Positions 11,463 through 24,027 of a stretch of DNA of 52,928 bases are shown piece after piece. A program made the translations under genes and the position numbers. Below the pieces are notes generated by a model that was given only the letters and a program-made list of their open reading frames with translations, was not told where the DNA came from and searched no databases. Numbering within the stretch: position 1 is the stretch's first letter; every line of letters begins with the position of its first letter. Source of the DNA: Seison nebaliae (Eukaryota > Rotifera > Pararotatoria > Seisonacea > Seisonidae); contig JALJEE010000800.1 of NCBI GenBank assembly GCA_023231475.1, positions 1-52,928 on the forward strand. Direction: 5' to 3'.

Positions 11463-11760
11463 GACGACGAAGATTAATAATTTGCTAATCCTCTTTTAAA
11501 ATTAATATTTTTCCTTGGTTCTTTCTTTCGAATTTCAATTGTGTTCTATTGTCTTCAATAATTAATCAGTAATAATGGATTTCGGCAGTTGTCATCGATT
11601 TGTGATTATTTCAAGATCAAATAAGATCGTTAGCGTCAGTTACAAGGGAAAAACTCGAAGAAATATTTTGAGATTTGATGAAGTGGAAATTGAATTTTTA
11701 ATTTTGAAAAGAGGCTGACAATTCTCTGTTTTATTCATTTCACGATTCATAAAAAGTAGA
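11463..11760. promoter_or_regulatory. Short divergent spacer, probable bidirectional promoter
   Basis: 298 bp separate the start codons of the small minus-strand gene and the plus-strand CIA30 gene. Both promoters must fit here, unless 5' UTR introns reach further. No specific element was recognised. Confidence 0.45.
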
Positions 11761-12823
11761 ATGAATAAAATTGCAATGCCAATTGGTGGCATAAGAAATT
11801 GGAGGAATTTGAATGAAATTCAACGACGTTTCTTTTTCCGACGAACTGAATTCGAGAAATTGCATGAAGGTTAGTAGTGTGGATGGAGGAAGAGAAATTG
11901 ATAGAATTAAATTTTCTCCTTTGACTATTAGAGAAAAGAGAATTGAATATCGTGATGAATGGCGAACTTTATCGTTTCAGAAACGATGGAAATATTTGAA
12001 ATATTTCCTTCGAGTCAAATATGAAATTTTCCAAAAGAATTTTAAAAAATTCAATCAAATGACTAAATTCATATCGTTTCATGGAGCATATCAATATTTG
12101 TATGAATTTAAAGATATGTCGACGGAATGTCAAAAATATTTACGAATGACAAATGAAGAGATCGATCAAATACCAAAACTGGCTTTAATGTTCCGAAATA
12201 AGGATTGTCAAATGGATTTACAAAGGAATTTATATTTCCCTTATTTCACCATCTCAACCGATAAGGATGAAGGTGTGGGACAATCAGATGCATATTTAAC
12301 TTCGACGGCAGATAATAATTTAAAGTTTTATGGTGAATTGAACACGATACCGGTAAGTGATGGAAAAACAAAATATTCGGGATTCGCTTCTTTTTCTTCA
12401 CTTCCAACATTCAATTTTTTCGGAAAAGAAGAACCGATGAATTGGCAACATTTCAATTGTCTAGTGATTCGATGTCGTGGAGATGGTCGGACGTATATGA
12501 TGAACTTGTTTACCAGAGGCGTCATCAATTGTGATCAGGCGCAATTCGATTTACATTCGTTTCCACTTTATACTCGTGGCGGTCCCTATTGGCAGACGGC
12601 GAAGATTCCGTTCAATCGTTTTTTCTTTCAAGCAGCTGGAAGAATTCAAGATCGGCAAAGTCGATTACTATCGGAAAAGGTTTATGGATTAGGAATATTA
12701 TTGGGCGACACATATGACGGAAAATTCAATTTGGAGATCGATTACATTGCATTGTTGAAAGATGACAGTATTAATGAATACATGCCATATGAAAGTTATC
12801 GTATTCCACGATTTACTATCTGA
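11761..12823 (+). CDS. NDUFAF1: CIA30 / NDUFAF1 complex I assembly factor
   Basis: The CIA30 domain is clear from about residue 160 on: YSGFASFSSLPTFNFF, FNCLVIRCRGDGRTYMMNLF, WQTAKIPFNRFFFQAAGRIQ, and GLGILLGDTYDGKFNLEIDY. Family members are mitochondrial chaperones that help assemble the membrane arm of respiratory complex I. I place the start at 11761 rather than at the in-frame ATG at 11813. Exon 1 (11761..11869) encodes a classic Arg-rich, acid-poor presequence beginning MNKIAMPIGGIRNWRN and containing RRFFFRR. It then splices over a 64-bp intron (11870..11933, GTTAGT...TTAGAG) into 11934..12823. The acceptor choice is set by frame and is slightly unusual. An AATAAA lies at 12926-12931. 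Confidence 0.9.
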
Positions 12824-13486
12824 TGAAAAAGAGAGAAAGAAAAAAAGAAAGAGTAATTGACAATTAGAATTTTCCTTGTGAAAAAAGATTATGACAAGTT
12901 TCTTCCGTAATTGATTGATTAAACGAATAAAATTAATTGTTCTTTAACTGTGTTATGTGGAGTAGGAATTGACTCTTAAAGTTAGATAAAGATAAATGGA
13001 TAGATGGATAGATGGAGATGTTTATTTCCTCTTTTAAATTAAATTGTTTGTAAGAACGTGAAGAATTATGAAGATGAAGATGAATGACTTTATTTACTTT
13101 GCGTTCATCGCAAATTGTGAATATCGTTGCCACTTTGTAATTTCTTTCTTTTTTTTTGTGCTAATTGTTATCATTAAAAGAAGGAGAGAATTGTTTGAAT
13201 AATAGTTTCGAAGGAAAATCTGAATGAATAGATCATATAAACATTTTTATTGTTTACTGTTGTTGATGACCTAAAAAGAAAAGAAACGTGAATGAGATGA
13301 ACCAGGTTCATGCCGCTAATTAGACCAATGTTCAAATCGTTTTCTTCTGACTGATTCATCAGGTTTTATTACCATCATCATCATCATATTTGTTTCTTCT
13401 ATCAACTGACTGCAATCATTCTATTCCTACACTTCTATATCATCAGTTGTGTCTCGGTTATTTAAAGAGAATATATATTCTCCTTC
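12824..13486. other. Intergenic spacer
   Basis: 663 bp between CIA30 and the cadherin-like gene, both on the plus strand. It contains AATAAA at 12926-12931 and GATA/ATGG-rich simple sequence near 12990-13015. No other gene or RNA is visible. Confidence 0.55.
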
Positions 13487-16400
13487 ATGATGATCTTTCG
13501 TGATGAGAGGAAATTTCTGATTTTTCTCATCCTTTTCGTTCGGTCCGTTCTCACTACCAACTACTGTGTCGAATATACGGATAGTAAAGTTAGGAGAAAA
13601 TTTCGTGTCATTCTAAACCTAAATCTTCCAATTTCTAAAAGACGATGAGCGAACATCGAATCAAAGAAGTGAATAATCTTAAAGATACTCAATATTTGTG
13701 CGATCTGTTGAACGTTGACGACGAGATTGAATTTAAAGATTCTAAGAAATACTCTTTCAAATTATTAACCGTCGACCATAAACATATTTTCATTCAAGGT
13801 CGAGTGGATCGAGAATCGGTTAGGATTTTCTCTTAAACACTTCAAAGAAAATTGAGAGTATTTATCTCCTTTCATTTATATCTTTAGATTTGCAATGCGA
13901 ATAGCGAAGTGCGAATGATTTATAAACCGAAAAATTTCATTGATAAAGTTCAATTTATTCCTCCAACCGAATAATATGAGATCGTTAATTTCAGGAGTTT
14001 GCCATACGTGTCGATGATATTGAGGACGAACCACCAACAATATCAGCATCTGCCAACTATGTCGAATTGGATGAAGTTGGATAAATATTGTTCATTTTCT
14101 TCTATTAGTTTCATTTCTCTGATTTAGACTATGCCATTGCAACATACTATTGTGTTATTGACGATCGAAGATAAAGATCTTAGAATGAATAACATGAAAA
14201 TTCATTTGAAGGTTTCCTCTTTTACCACATGCCTATCTAGATAAATTAGCGCATTGAAATAGTGTAAGTGTTTGTCGAAGGAGAATGTGACTTGTCAGGA
14301 TCATTTCGATATCCAGAGTGATGGTGACATGTATAAGAAAGTAATCAATGATTGTTCTTTGGGGACGATGCAACGATATAAAATCATCATCCGACGACCA
14401 TTGAATTATGAGGAGTGTAAGGAATATCAAATTAAGTATACAATCAAAAATTACAATGAATCAGTTAGTCCTCTCCGTCTCATGTTTATTTGCTTATCCT
14501 TCTCTTCTCTTCTCTTCATTTCCATCTTATCTTCCCTGACTCCTCACATTAGTCTACCTCATTTGACAAACGACAATACGAACTGAAAGTTAAAGTTCGC
14601 GATGTCATTGACGACCCACCGTTCGTTGAATTATTACGAAATGAAATGCCAACAAATAACATTGAAATTCTCGAACAATCCGATCGTTTCGTTGAACAAT
14701 TGCGAGTTGACTGCAAAAGTAGAGATGGATCATTCACTCCCTCAATTCATTATCAATCACATTATCAAAATCGATTGTTGAAAGAGTTCAAACGGAAAGA
14801 ATGTCTTCAATTGAAACAAATCGAGAATATTCATCATCATAATTGTTCCATCAAATGGCAATTACAATCGAATTGTTGGTTTGATTCCAAATCCATCTAT
14901 CGTGATGATGATGAATGGAATTCGGATTATCAAAAATTATTAATAAAATCTCAATTCATCACAATAAAAGTTTCTCACTTTCTTCCTCTTCTTCTTCATC
15001 TTACGACGATTAAATGAATTGATGTCAATGTCAGGTCGTTCATAATGATTGTTCATATGCGGAAAGATTTTGTTCGAATTCCATTCGAATTCGAATACTG
15101 TTCAAAGATATCGATAATCATCAAGTTCAACTGCTTAATAATACACAATGTCGTCATCATATCCAATTGAACGATGCTCTAGTGAGAGAAACGTATATCA
15201 TTCCCAACTGGTATTGTATAATGGGAGATGAAGATATCGATAAATCGAATAATGAATTTTGTGTAATCTCATCGGATGAACGATTCCTACCCGAATTCCA
15301 ACGAACGAAAACGAATAAATCAAATAAGAAAGATAAGTTACTTCTACGAATCAGGAAGGCAAATCAGATTGAACGTCATCGGAAGATTCGGTTCAATCTC
15401 CGCATCTTCCGAGGTGATTGTTCTCATCAAAAATTCGTCAAATCTTTCCCTCTCGAATTGGAGCGTATTCTCTTCAATAATTCTCCTCCGAAAATTAATC
15501 TATTACAAGACAATTCCATTCGACTCCAAGAAAAGTTATATGTTAAACAAGAAATTCTCAAATTTTACGTAATCGACATTGATGAAGATGAATTCGAAAC
15601 GACTCTCCAATCCACTTGTTTATTCAACAAGTTTCTTTTAAGTTTTAAGAAAGTAAATTTCGAAAAATTTTTTATTTTTCATTCCAATTTTCAAATAGTT
15701 ATAATATTGAGATTGAGAAAATTGAACGGAGAAAAAATCGGATTGATTATCGATTATTGATTAGTGGGGAGTTGGATGCAGAAGAGATATCGATCATCAA
15801 TTTGAAAATCATCTCTACCGACTCACATGGAATGAATGACGAGAAGAATATCGAAATAAAAATAATCGATGTTGATGATAATCTCCCAAAAATTAAAGTG
15901 ATCTTTCGACACACGTCCCTCAATATCGACATGATGTACGAGGGAGAAATGAATCTGATGAAACCGAAGAAAAATAATGAAACCAAATTTCTCTGGTTGT
16001 CATCTCAATTGCTTTATATTATTGAAGTTTTTTCTTCTTCTATTTCAAATTCATATCCATCTTTTTTCACAGTTATCGGATTTAGATGTCAATGAGAAAA
16101 TGGATTCGTTATCGATAAGAATGAACATTCGTCCGAAAGAGGTTGAGGAACATTTCGCTCTCGAGAGAATGAATGACGTTTTGGTGAAACATATTGAGAA
16201 GACTTTTGAATTAAATTCAGGAAGAAGAACAAAATTCTTTTGCATAAAAATGTTAAAACGGATCTATTTGGAGAAAGTCGTCGACAAAGAAATATTCATT
16301 GAATTGACTCCTTATGATTCAGGTTTGTGATTGGGGAATTAAGTTGAATGAATTATTTAATTTGAATTTCAGTTTCAGAAATTCAAGGTGATAATGTCGA

Positions 16401-17958
16401 TATTTTGATACGAGTAAAAGATAAGAATAATCATCCGCCCAAACTTTACCAGATGGGAAGTGATGGTAAGAAAGAATTGAAGAGAGTTAAAGGGAACATA
16501 TTGAGAAGAATTGAAAATTCACAAAAATTATATAGAAAGAAAGAATTGAATGATTTCTTATTATTCTCTGATGATGATACTGATGAGAGAAATCGACGTC
16601 ATTATCTTCCTCCATCTACTCCATGTCAATTAAGTAATAGAAATGAGACGAATGTGGTTGGGAGAATTATCGAGTTTAACGAAAATGGGAAGGAACAACT
16701 CATTTATCCGAATATGAGAATTCCAATTTTCATAGATGAGAATGACGAGAATGGTCGAATGGAATGTATCGTCAATCTGTTTACGGGTAACAAAAAGAAT
16801 TATTATTCATATGATCTCCAAATAGAATTGGATGGAAATTCACGTTAGTTTTCATTTCAATATAAATTATTATATAAATTTTTTTTTCCATATTTATTAA
16901 TTTATTAATTTTTCATTTTCATTACTTCAACAGTTTCGCGACATCAGAAAAAGAAGAATTCATGGAAATTTTATCTACCTCCAATTACTTTCGGATTTGG
17001 TTTTGGATTCGGATTATTCTGTTGTTGTTGTTGTCGCCGAAGACGATCTTGCTGTTGTTGTTGTTGTCCATCATGTTGTCGTGGTGATGGTAGAAGATGG
17101 AAACATCGTAGAAAAAGATCGTCATCATCATCGTCATCTAGTTCATCATCTTCATCCTCATCAGATTGTCGTAGTTCGAATGTGAGTCATTTGGATGAGA
17201 TTGAGGAAAAGAGTAAATTGAAAAATGAGAAAGATGATGAAATTAATGGCAATAATTTAATGGAGAAAGTGGAGTCATATGTGAAACCGTTTCAACGGTT
17301 ATGCTCCAATCTTTCACTATTGCCCGCACCTACTACTCAACAGTCGATAACGAAGAAAGATATAAAATTCCCTAAAAATTTACCTGAACAGCGTAATATT
17401 GATTCGATGAGGGTGGATGAAAATCAGAAAGCGATCGATTTACGACGAATAACTGAAGCTGAAGTCAACGTAAATGAGCGTAATGATATCGAATTGAGGA
17501 ATATTAGCGAACTACATCTACAACCAACTTTACAACGACAACAAATGGTCCAATTTATTCCAGAACATTCAAAATTTAATCAATCTTCTCTCAGAACTGA
17601 ATCGACGGCAACTTATCATGGCACATCGTCAGGCCCATCAGATAATGCCGAGGAAACACTGAATGATATATCTCAAGGCATTTATGAAGGAGCAGATAAT
17701 TTGAACGACGGTCAAGTATATTTGGAACCTGAATATCGACAGTTTCCGTTAAATCCTCTCAATGACAATAACGTCATTTATCAACATAATAATTCTCAAT
17801 ACCAAAATCAAAATAATTTGCGTGAAGATTTTATGCAAGCTCAAAATAATACCATTCATTATTCGTTGACAAATGACGAACGTGGACATTACGCTCCACC
17901 GTCCGATTCGAAATATCGACGGAATTACGTTAAAATACAATTGTCTAATCCTCATTAG
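13487..17958 (+). CDS. Divergent cadherin-superfamily single-pass membrane protein
   Basis: Twelve exons give 1263 aa: 13487..13588, 13642..13818, 13888..13947, 13995..14075, 14128..14211, 14263..14463, 14553..14969, 15035..15630, 15699..16026, 16073..16322, 16373..16843 and 16934..17958. All 11 introns (46-90 bp) keep frame. A signal peptide (MMIFRDERKFLIFLILFVRS) leads a large ectodomain. Cadherin-type calcium motifs recur in worn form: VRVDDIEDEPP-like, VKVRDVIDDPP, IKIIDVDDNLP and IRVKDKNNHPP. A Gly/Phe-rich membrane segment (FYLPPITFGFGFGFGLF) follows near residue 940. It passes into a run of five Cys, RRRR, more Cys, a basic patch and about 15 Ser. The cytoplasmic tail of about 300 residues is acidic and Asn/Gln-rich. 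The Cys runs after the membrane suggest palmitoylation. A role in cell adhesion is inferred from family only; I cannot place it in a named cadherin class. Confidence 0.82.
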
Positions 17959-20900
17959 TTATCTTCGAAAAATTTCTCATATCAACATTTAAGTTTCTAT
18001 TAAATTATACGTGTCATATAATATAATTTTTTTTTCCATTTATTACATTTTATGAAAATCCAATTTTTTCATTCGAACGTATTTCCACATTTGATGATGA
18101 TTTCAGTTTGATGATATCGATAATTATCGATATCGAAATGATGAGAAACTTTTAAAAGAGATTGAAATAAAAATAAATTGAAATTCAATAGACGATGTTA
18201 ATCGTTGAATAATATCCAGGACAATCGTTGGACGTTTACAACAGTTGAACTTGTAAATTAAGAACATAAGTCGACATAAATTTCTTATGGAATTTATTGT
18301 GATATATTTATCATTGACGATTGTCATAATATTCGCATAAAACTATAAACATATGAGCTGTTTATCACAAAAAAATGATGCACATAGGAATGATGGTAGA
18401 GTTGCTCCTCCTCTTCCAACTCTGTTCCAAAGATTAAATCAATTATATTTATTTGGTTCACTTGCTTCGAGATATACGAATAAATTTGAAGTTTCTACGA
18501 CTTACTTCCGTTTGAAGAAGAAATAAATGAAGAAATGATCAGAGAATGAGGATAATTATATTTTCTTCTTTATTCTAATACCAAATTAAATGGAAAAAGA
18601 ATTATAAAACAAACTGTTGTTTTATGGTTGAAAATGTGAAGGTCAGGTTCGGAGTGGGGTGAACCTGGAGGGGAGGATAGAAGAAAGAAAGGACAGCTGC
18701 TTCCATTTCGTAAGATAATGCGAAATTTCTAGAATCTCTGCACAGATTTATTTTATATATATACATAATTCTTCCCATCAAAACAATTAGAAGTGGTTCA
18801 CATGTAAGAAATGATTATTATTATAATGATGATGATCAGTCAATGATCATTATTCTGATGGTAGAGGAGAATCTTTGCCTTTTCATACTATTTCGTAAAC
18901 ACGTTTACATTTATCGTTCAGATGAGAAAGGAGCAAGAAGAAAGAGAAGATTTTTTAGTGAACAAATATATTTTGTGAAAAAAAATTGAAAATAAATCAG
19001 TTTCTATTACCAATCTCCGTATGGGAGGGGAGGCGGGAGGATAGATGACTGAGAAGCAAATTATTTCTTTCTTGGGTAATATAGATCAGGAGAAGAAGAA
19101 GAAGAAGAAGAAGATTTTATTCATTTCCAATGATATTATATCATCTTCCTCCACAACACTCAACATAAAATGATTGAAAAGTATAATAAATAAGTTATGA
19201 GAATCAGATGAGCTCTACGGATAGAATTCCAAATAAATATTTTCTTTACTCGGAGAAACAAAACATTTCTTCTCAAATAAAACTAATTCATTCCTTATAA
19301 AATTGACTTGTTACATTGCTCTTCATTAAGATCATGATCAATCATGGAACTAACTTTCCCCATTTCCTAAGTGTTACACTACAAATATGAAAGAATGTTA
19401 CTATATCATCAATGATTCAATTGATTATTTTGAAGAAAAAGAAAAAACATATTTCACAAAAACATTTTCTCTCTTCTTTGAGAGAACGGAATAGTTTTTG
19501 AATGAGAGAACTTAAATTTTTTTCATTGAAAGAAAAAATGATATTTTATTGTCAGTTACGTTTCTGGGGAATTCTGTCGAGATCACTTCAATTTATTAGG
19601 TAATTGTGACATGTGAGATAAAGTGAAGAAATTTGAAAGTTCCGATTGGAATCGATATGTTTATTAAGAATGATTATTGATTGATTTGAAAGGGAATTTC
19701 CATGAGATAATCGTTATGTCGATTCCTACATGTCATTTATCCATTTCGGAGCAGTTAGCACTGTTGTGCTGGTAGTTGTTGGAGTTTTGACTCCTCCTCC
19801 TCTTCTTCTTCTACTTCGTCTACCATTTAATTTGGCAGGAGACTGATGGTGGGGACTACATACGTATTCATAGTAGTAGGTAGTAATAGTAGTAGTAGTA
19901 GTCATAGTGAATGATGAAAGTGATTAAAAGTTTGATATTTTGTTTAGTGGAAGGTGAAAATAGGCAAAAGGATCGAGGTGAAATGTATTCCAGATGCATT
20001 AATGATTATGTCGATCTGTTCATTTTGCCAATAAACATTTCAACTTGTATCAACGATATTCACTTTATGACTTTATATGTTCCATCTCCCACCCTAACAT
20101 TTTCGGCGTAAGTACTTCCCATACGAAGATATGATACCTCACCTCACCACCCTCTTTCAATGCCGAACTGTACCCTGCTATGTACTTCTCCTATTTTTTG
20201 TCTAATCGAACATGTAGGTGAGAGAATTGTAAATAAATTTTAATTTTTTTCTTTTTCGTTCTCATCCTTCCTTCTGCCCCCCTTCCTTCCTTCCTTTTCC
20301 GATACAGATCTATCAAATTTTTCTTATTCAAAATTTCCCTTAGATTACTAAAATATATTCGAGAGAACAATTGGAAGAAGCAGAGAAGCAATTTCTCGTT
20401 CCACATCTGCTTCTTCATTCTGAGAAGATTATAATAACTTCTAATCTTCCATCAACTTATTTCATATTTCCATTTTTTCTGCTTCACAAAACTCCAACAA
20501 TAAAAGACGATCAAACAAATAACGAAAATAACTCTGTATATAAATGAAGAAGTGAATGAAGAATCTTTCCAATTAATTTCGGATTCCAATTATTCGTCTG
20601 ACAATTAATTAAGTGACGACAATCAACTCATTCATCAGATTACGTAAGTGTGGGAAGAAGAAGGTACATTGGGAAAATCAGGAAGAAGAAAAAAGGTTCG
20701 TTTGGAATGAAACTACTCTAGTCGGCACAAACTCAACGAAAGAAAAGTGAAGATATTGGACGAAAGTAGTTTGTTAATAAAGGTTAATCTTCTTAACATC
20801 TTTCATCAAATTTGAAATTTATTTTTTTTGAGTAAAATTTCTGGAAAATTTTTTTAATTAAAAATTTCCCATTCGATTCTCCTTTTTCTGCTCCATAACA

Positions 20901-23825
20901 ATCATGATAATAATGATGATATTCGATGCCATTTTTCCTACTCTATTTAATGAGGTTCGTGTAGATATGTTATATAATTTTATGTAACAAATTGTTGTGT
21001 GTGATTATGTGCATGTATGCGTAACGATAATATAATATGTCGTCATATAAATAAAATCTCAATGTTCTCACTTCATACGTACTTGAAGTTGTAAGAAAAT
21101 TATTTGAAAAGTTCAATTAATGATATTTTCTCTTTCGAAAAATAAAAATAACATTCGCTACAAATATTAATAATTGGGAAGAAAAACAAGAGAGACTCCC
21201 ATTCACTTATTCCAATAAGTGAATCGAAGTGACTTCCATGAACTTACATATCAATCAAAAAGTTAGTACAGGTAGCAGAATAACACTACTACTACTACTA
21301 CTATTATCCATTTCCCATCACATAAATTGCCCGAGATGTGCTAAAGAACAAATATAGTTTTATCTCGTCGAGATGTCAACTTCATCTGTCTCATATGTGA
21401 AATGGATGAAATTCTCTCATCCATCCATTCATCCATTGGAAAGGACATATGTTCTCGTTCTAGACTCCAATAATGTTCACGTGTTCACCCTCGAGATGAC
21501 ATGAAAATTTTATGGCCGGAAAACCTCATGAGTTCCGTTACTCATCATCGTCAATATCATTCATCGGAAGTAGACGAATGTTTATGTCAATTAAAATTTA
21601 TTAGAATATTAGATTTGCATAGAAAACTTTCGGAGTAAAACTTCAAAAACACATCGAATTAGGAAGGCAGATTCTCCAAACCACTTATCAGACACGAATA
21701 AAAAGAAGTTATCGGACGGAATATTCCTTCGGAATATTTTATGATTGATGATGTGGAACGATTAAGATGTTAGTGAGACAGTTCCATCGTTGAAAGTGAG
21801 TGCAGTAGTTAATTGATTGATCGATAGAATTTATCATTTTTATCGTCTATATCCGTAATTATATTACGTTTGCATCGGTAAGTATTCATGTAAATAAGGA
21901 ATGTATATAAGAATGAGAAGGTTGGAAGGGATAAGTGAGAGTGCAGCAGTTATCGTTGATGAGAGTACGAAATATTTATATTTTTATGTATATCGATGAA
22001 TAATTAATTGTGAGCGAACATTACTTAACGGATTGTGATGGAAAGTAGATTAAGTTAAATTAGAGGAAGACAAGTTAGATTGGTAAATTTTAGAATATCG
22101 ATTTCTTTCTGGGAAATCAGATCGATGACAATTGCTGCTTAATCTTTCCTTTCGATTCAAGGCGATATGTGGTTGATGAGTTTGAGTCTGAAGTCTAGAC
22201 TGTGTAATCATCTCCAAAACAATTTCTCACATTGACAGGGCAGGCTGGTGTTTTTATGTGCTAATCGAAATAATTGTGATAATTGTTATTGATAAGTATA
22301 TTGAGCGACAAATAAATAAGAAATTCCTATACACACACTACACTACACGCACACAATTATTCATCGATTCACAAGACGAATTGATGAATAAAAGGAACGT
22401 GATTATGTGAAAGTTGTTCGATGAACGTCCGTTGGAATAAGATTGAATTAGAGGGAATGTTGTATAAGACTCTCTTAAGATCGATCTGTGGAGATGGGCG
22501 GGAGGAATGGGCCGGCGATTCGCCCGAATGTGCACTGGAGTGTCGAAACGTGAGGGGAGTATATGTCGGTGAAATAATGAATAAGTAGAACGGAAGTAAG
22601 AATTATGATAATGGACAGAGTGCAATTGGTAGATCGTATATTATTGAAATGTACAACGAATGGTTGCGCCGTAATAAGTGATAGAAAGTTATTTTCCTTA
22701 TTAATTTCATTGAGAGTGAAGTCGTCGTATGCTACTAGTAATTTGTTGTGTATGACATTGAAATAATGTAATGGAATTGGGAGAACTATGCGATTTGAAA
22801 TGAAAAGAAGAAATGGGAAATAACTATGAATTTGTCAATATACCAATCGTTCTACACGTGCACATCAGTTCATTGGTATGAGATGTAATGAGAAGGAATT
22901 ATATTTATTTCAATTATTATCTGTCCATATCTATCGACATGCCACTAACTGCTCGTCAGATAAATCATACAGACAACACGTCTACACTCCACTATCCAAC
23001 TGTTACGTATATGTAAAATTATTTTATTGTCTATTGTGTGATTTTGGTAGAAGAGGAATTCTTCCCTAGTCCGCCCCATTCGCCCAATACTACCACTATA
23101 ACACCAACACTATATTTCATTTTAGTACAAATAGATAAATTGTTCATCTCTGTTCCTCTCTGCCTCTCTCGTCTTATGATTCTCCTCGACGAATGTATCT
23201 TGTGCTCAATGAGTTCCATTTCCAATTTCGTTATTATTATTACACATACTTCTGCTTCTTCTTCTTCTTTTCCTTCTTTTTGTTTCTGCTTCTCCACTTA
23301 TCATCTGCCTTCTCTGATGACGATTGTGAGTCATTTGCTTTATCGATTTCATCTTTTCATTCAGTCTCGTCGTAGTTTGACTGGTACGTCTTCATATCAA
23401 CCATCACTCATCTGATAATCCAAAGATGGAAGTATCCTTCCGCTTCGGGACGATCTTCCATTCTCGCACCCTCCCCCTCCATCCAATCCTTAGACAAAGA
23501 GATCGCATTTAACATAAGATTCATGACAGAATATTATGCAAAATTCTATCTATCCCTATTTATGAAGACAAGTTTATACATAAATACATCACATCGGCAG
23601 ACGTTCGAACATTCGAATAATTAACATTAACTTCTTTATTATCGTGCATCGAAAATATAAATATTTGCAACAATTTACCTGACATCATTCTCATATACAA
23701 CGACCTCTGATGCATACGTACATCAATTCCATGAATGATGGTCCTGTCGAATCCAAAGTCAGATATTCCGAACAGAAGACTTCGCTCTCATTATCTCCAT
23801 CTTCATTCCCAGGAACAAATCATAT

Positions 23826-23878
23826 TTCTCTTCTTCTTCTTCTTCTTCTTCTTCTTCTTCTTCTTCTTCTTCTTCTTC
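23826..23878. repeat. (CTT)n microsatellite
   Basis: An almost uninterrupted run of about 17 CTT/TTC units. On the minus strand it reads as poly-Glu, which produces a spurious ORF. Confidence 0.95.
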
Positions 23879-23987
23879 TACTACTTCTCTTATCGCCAAT
23901 GAAACATATTTTTTAATCCACCAAAAAAAACTATCAGTATTGTCTCGCATTATGTAATATTATATCACGTTCTTGCAAACAAATATT

Positions 23988-23989
<2 letters not shown>

Positions 23990-24026
<37 letters not shown>

Positions 24027-24027
24027 T
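23990..24027. repeat. (ATC)n microsatellite
   Basis: About 12 perfect ATC units. Read in one frame it would give a poly-His string, but no gene context supports coding. Confidence 0.95.

Noticed and set aside
11813-12823. CIA30 starting at the ATG at 11813
   Set aside because: This reads through an intron-like segment and gives a weak N-terminus. The spliced form from 11761 gives a convincing mitochondrial presequence.
18124-18327. Small minus-strand ORF downstream of the cadherin gene
   Set aside because: It has random-like composition and no homology, start context or intron support.
23710-23950. Poly-Leu / poly-Glu ORFs on both strands
   Set aside because: They are translations of a CTT microsatellite and have no domain or splice context.
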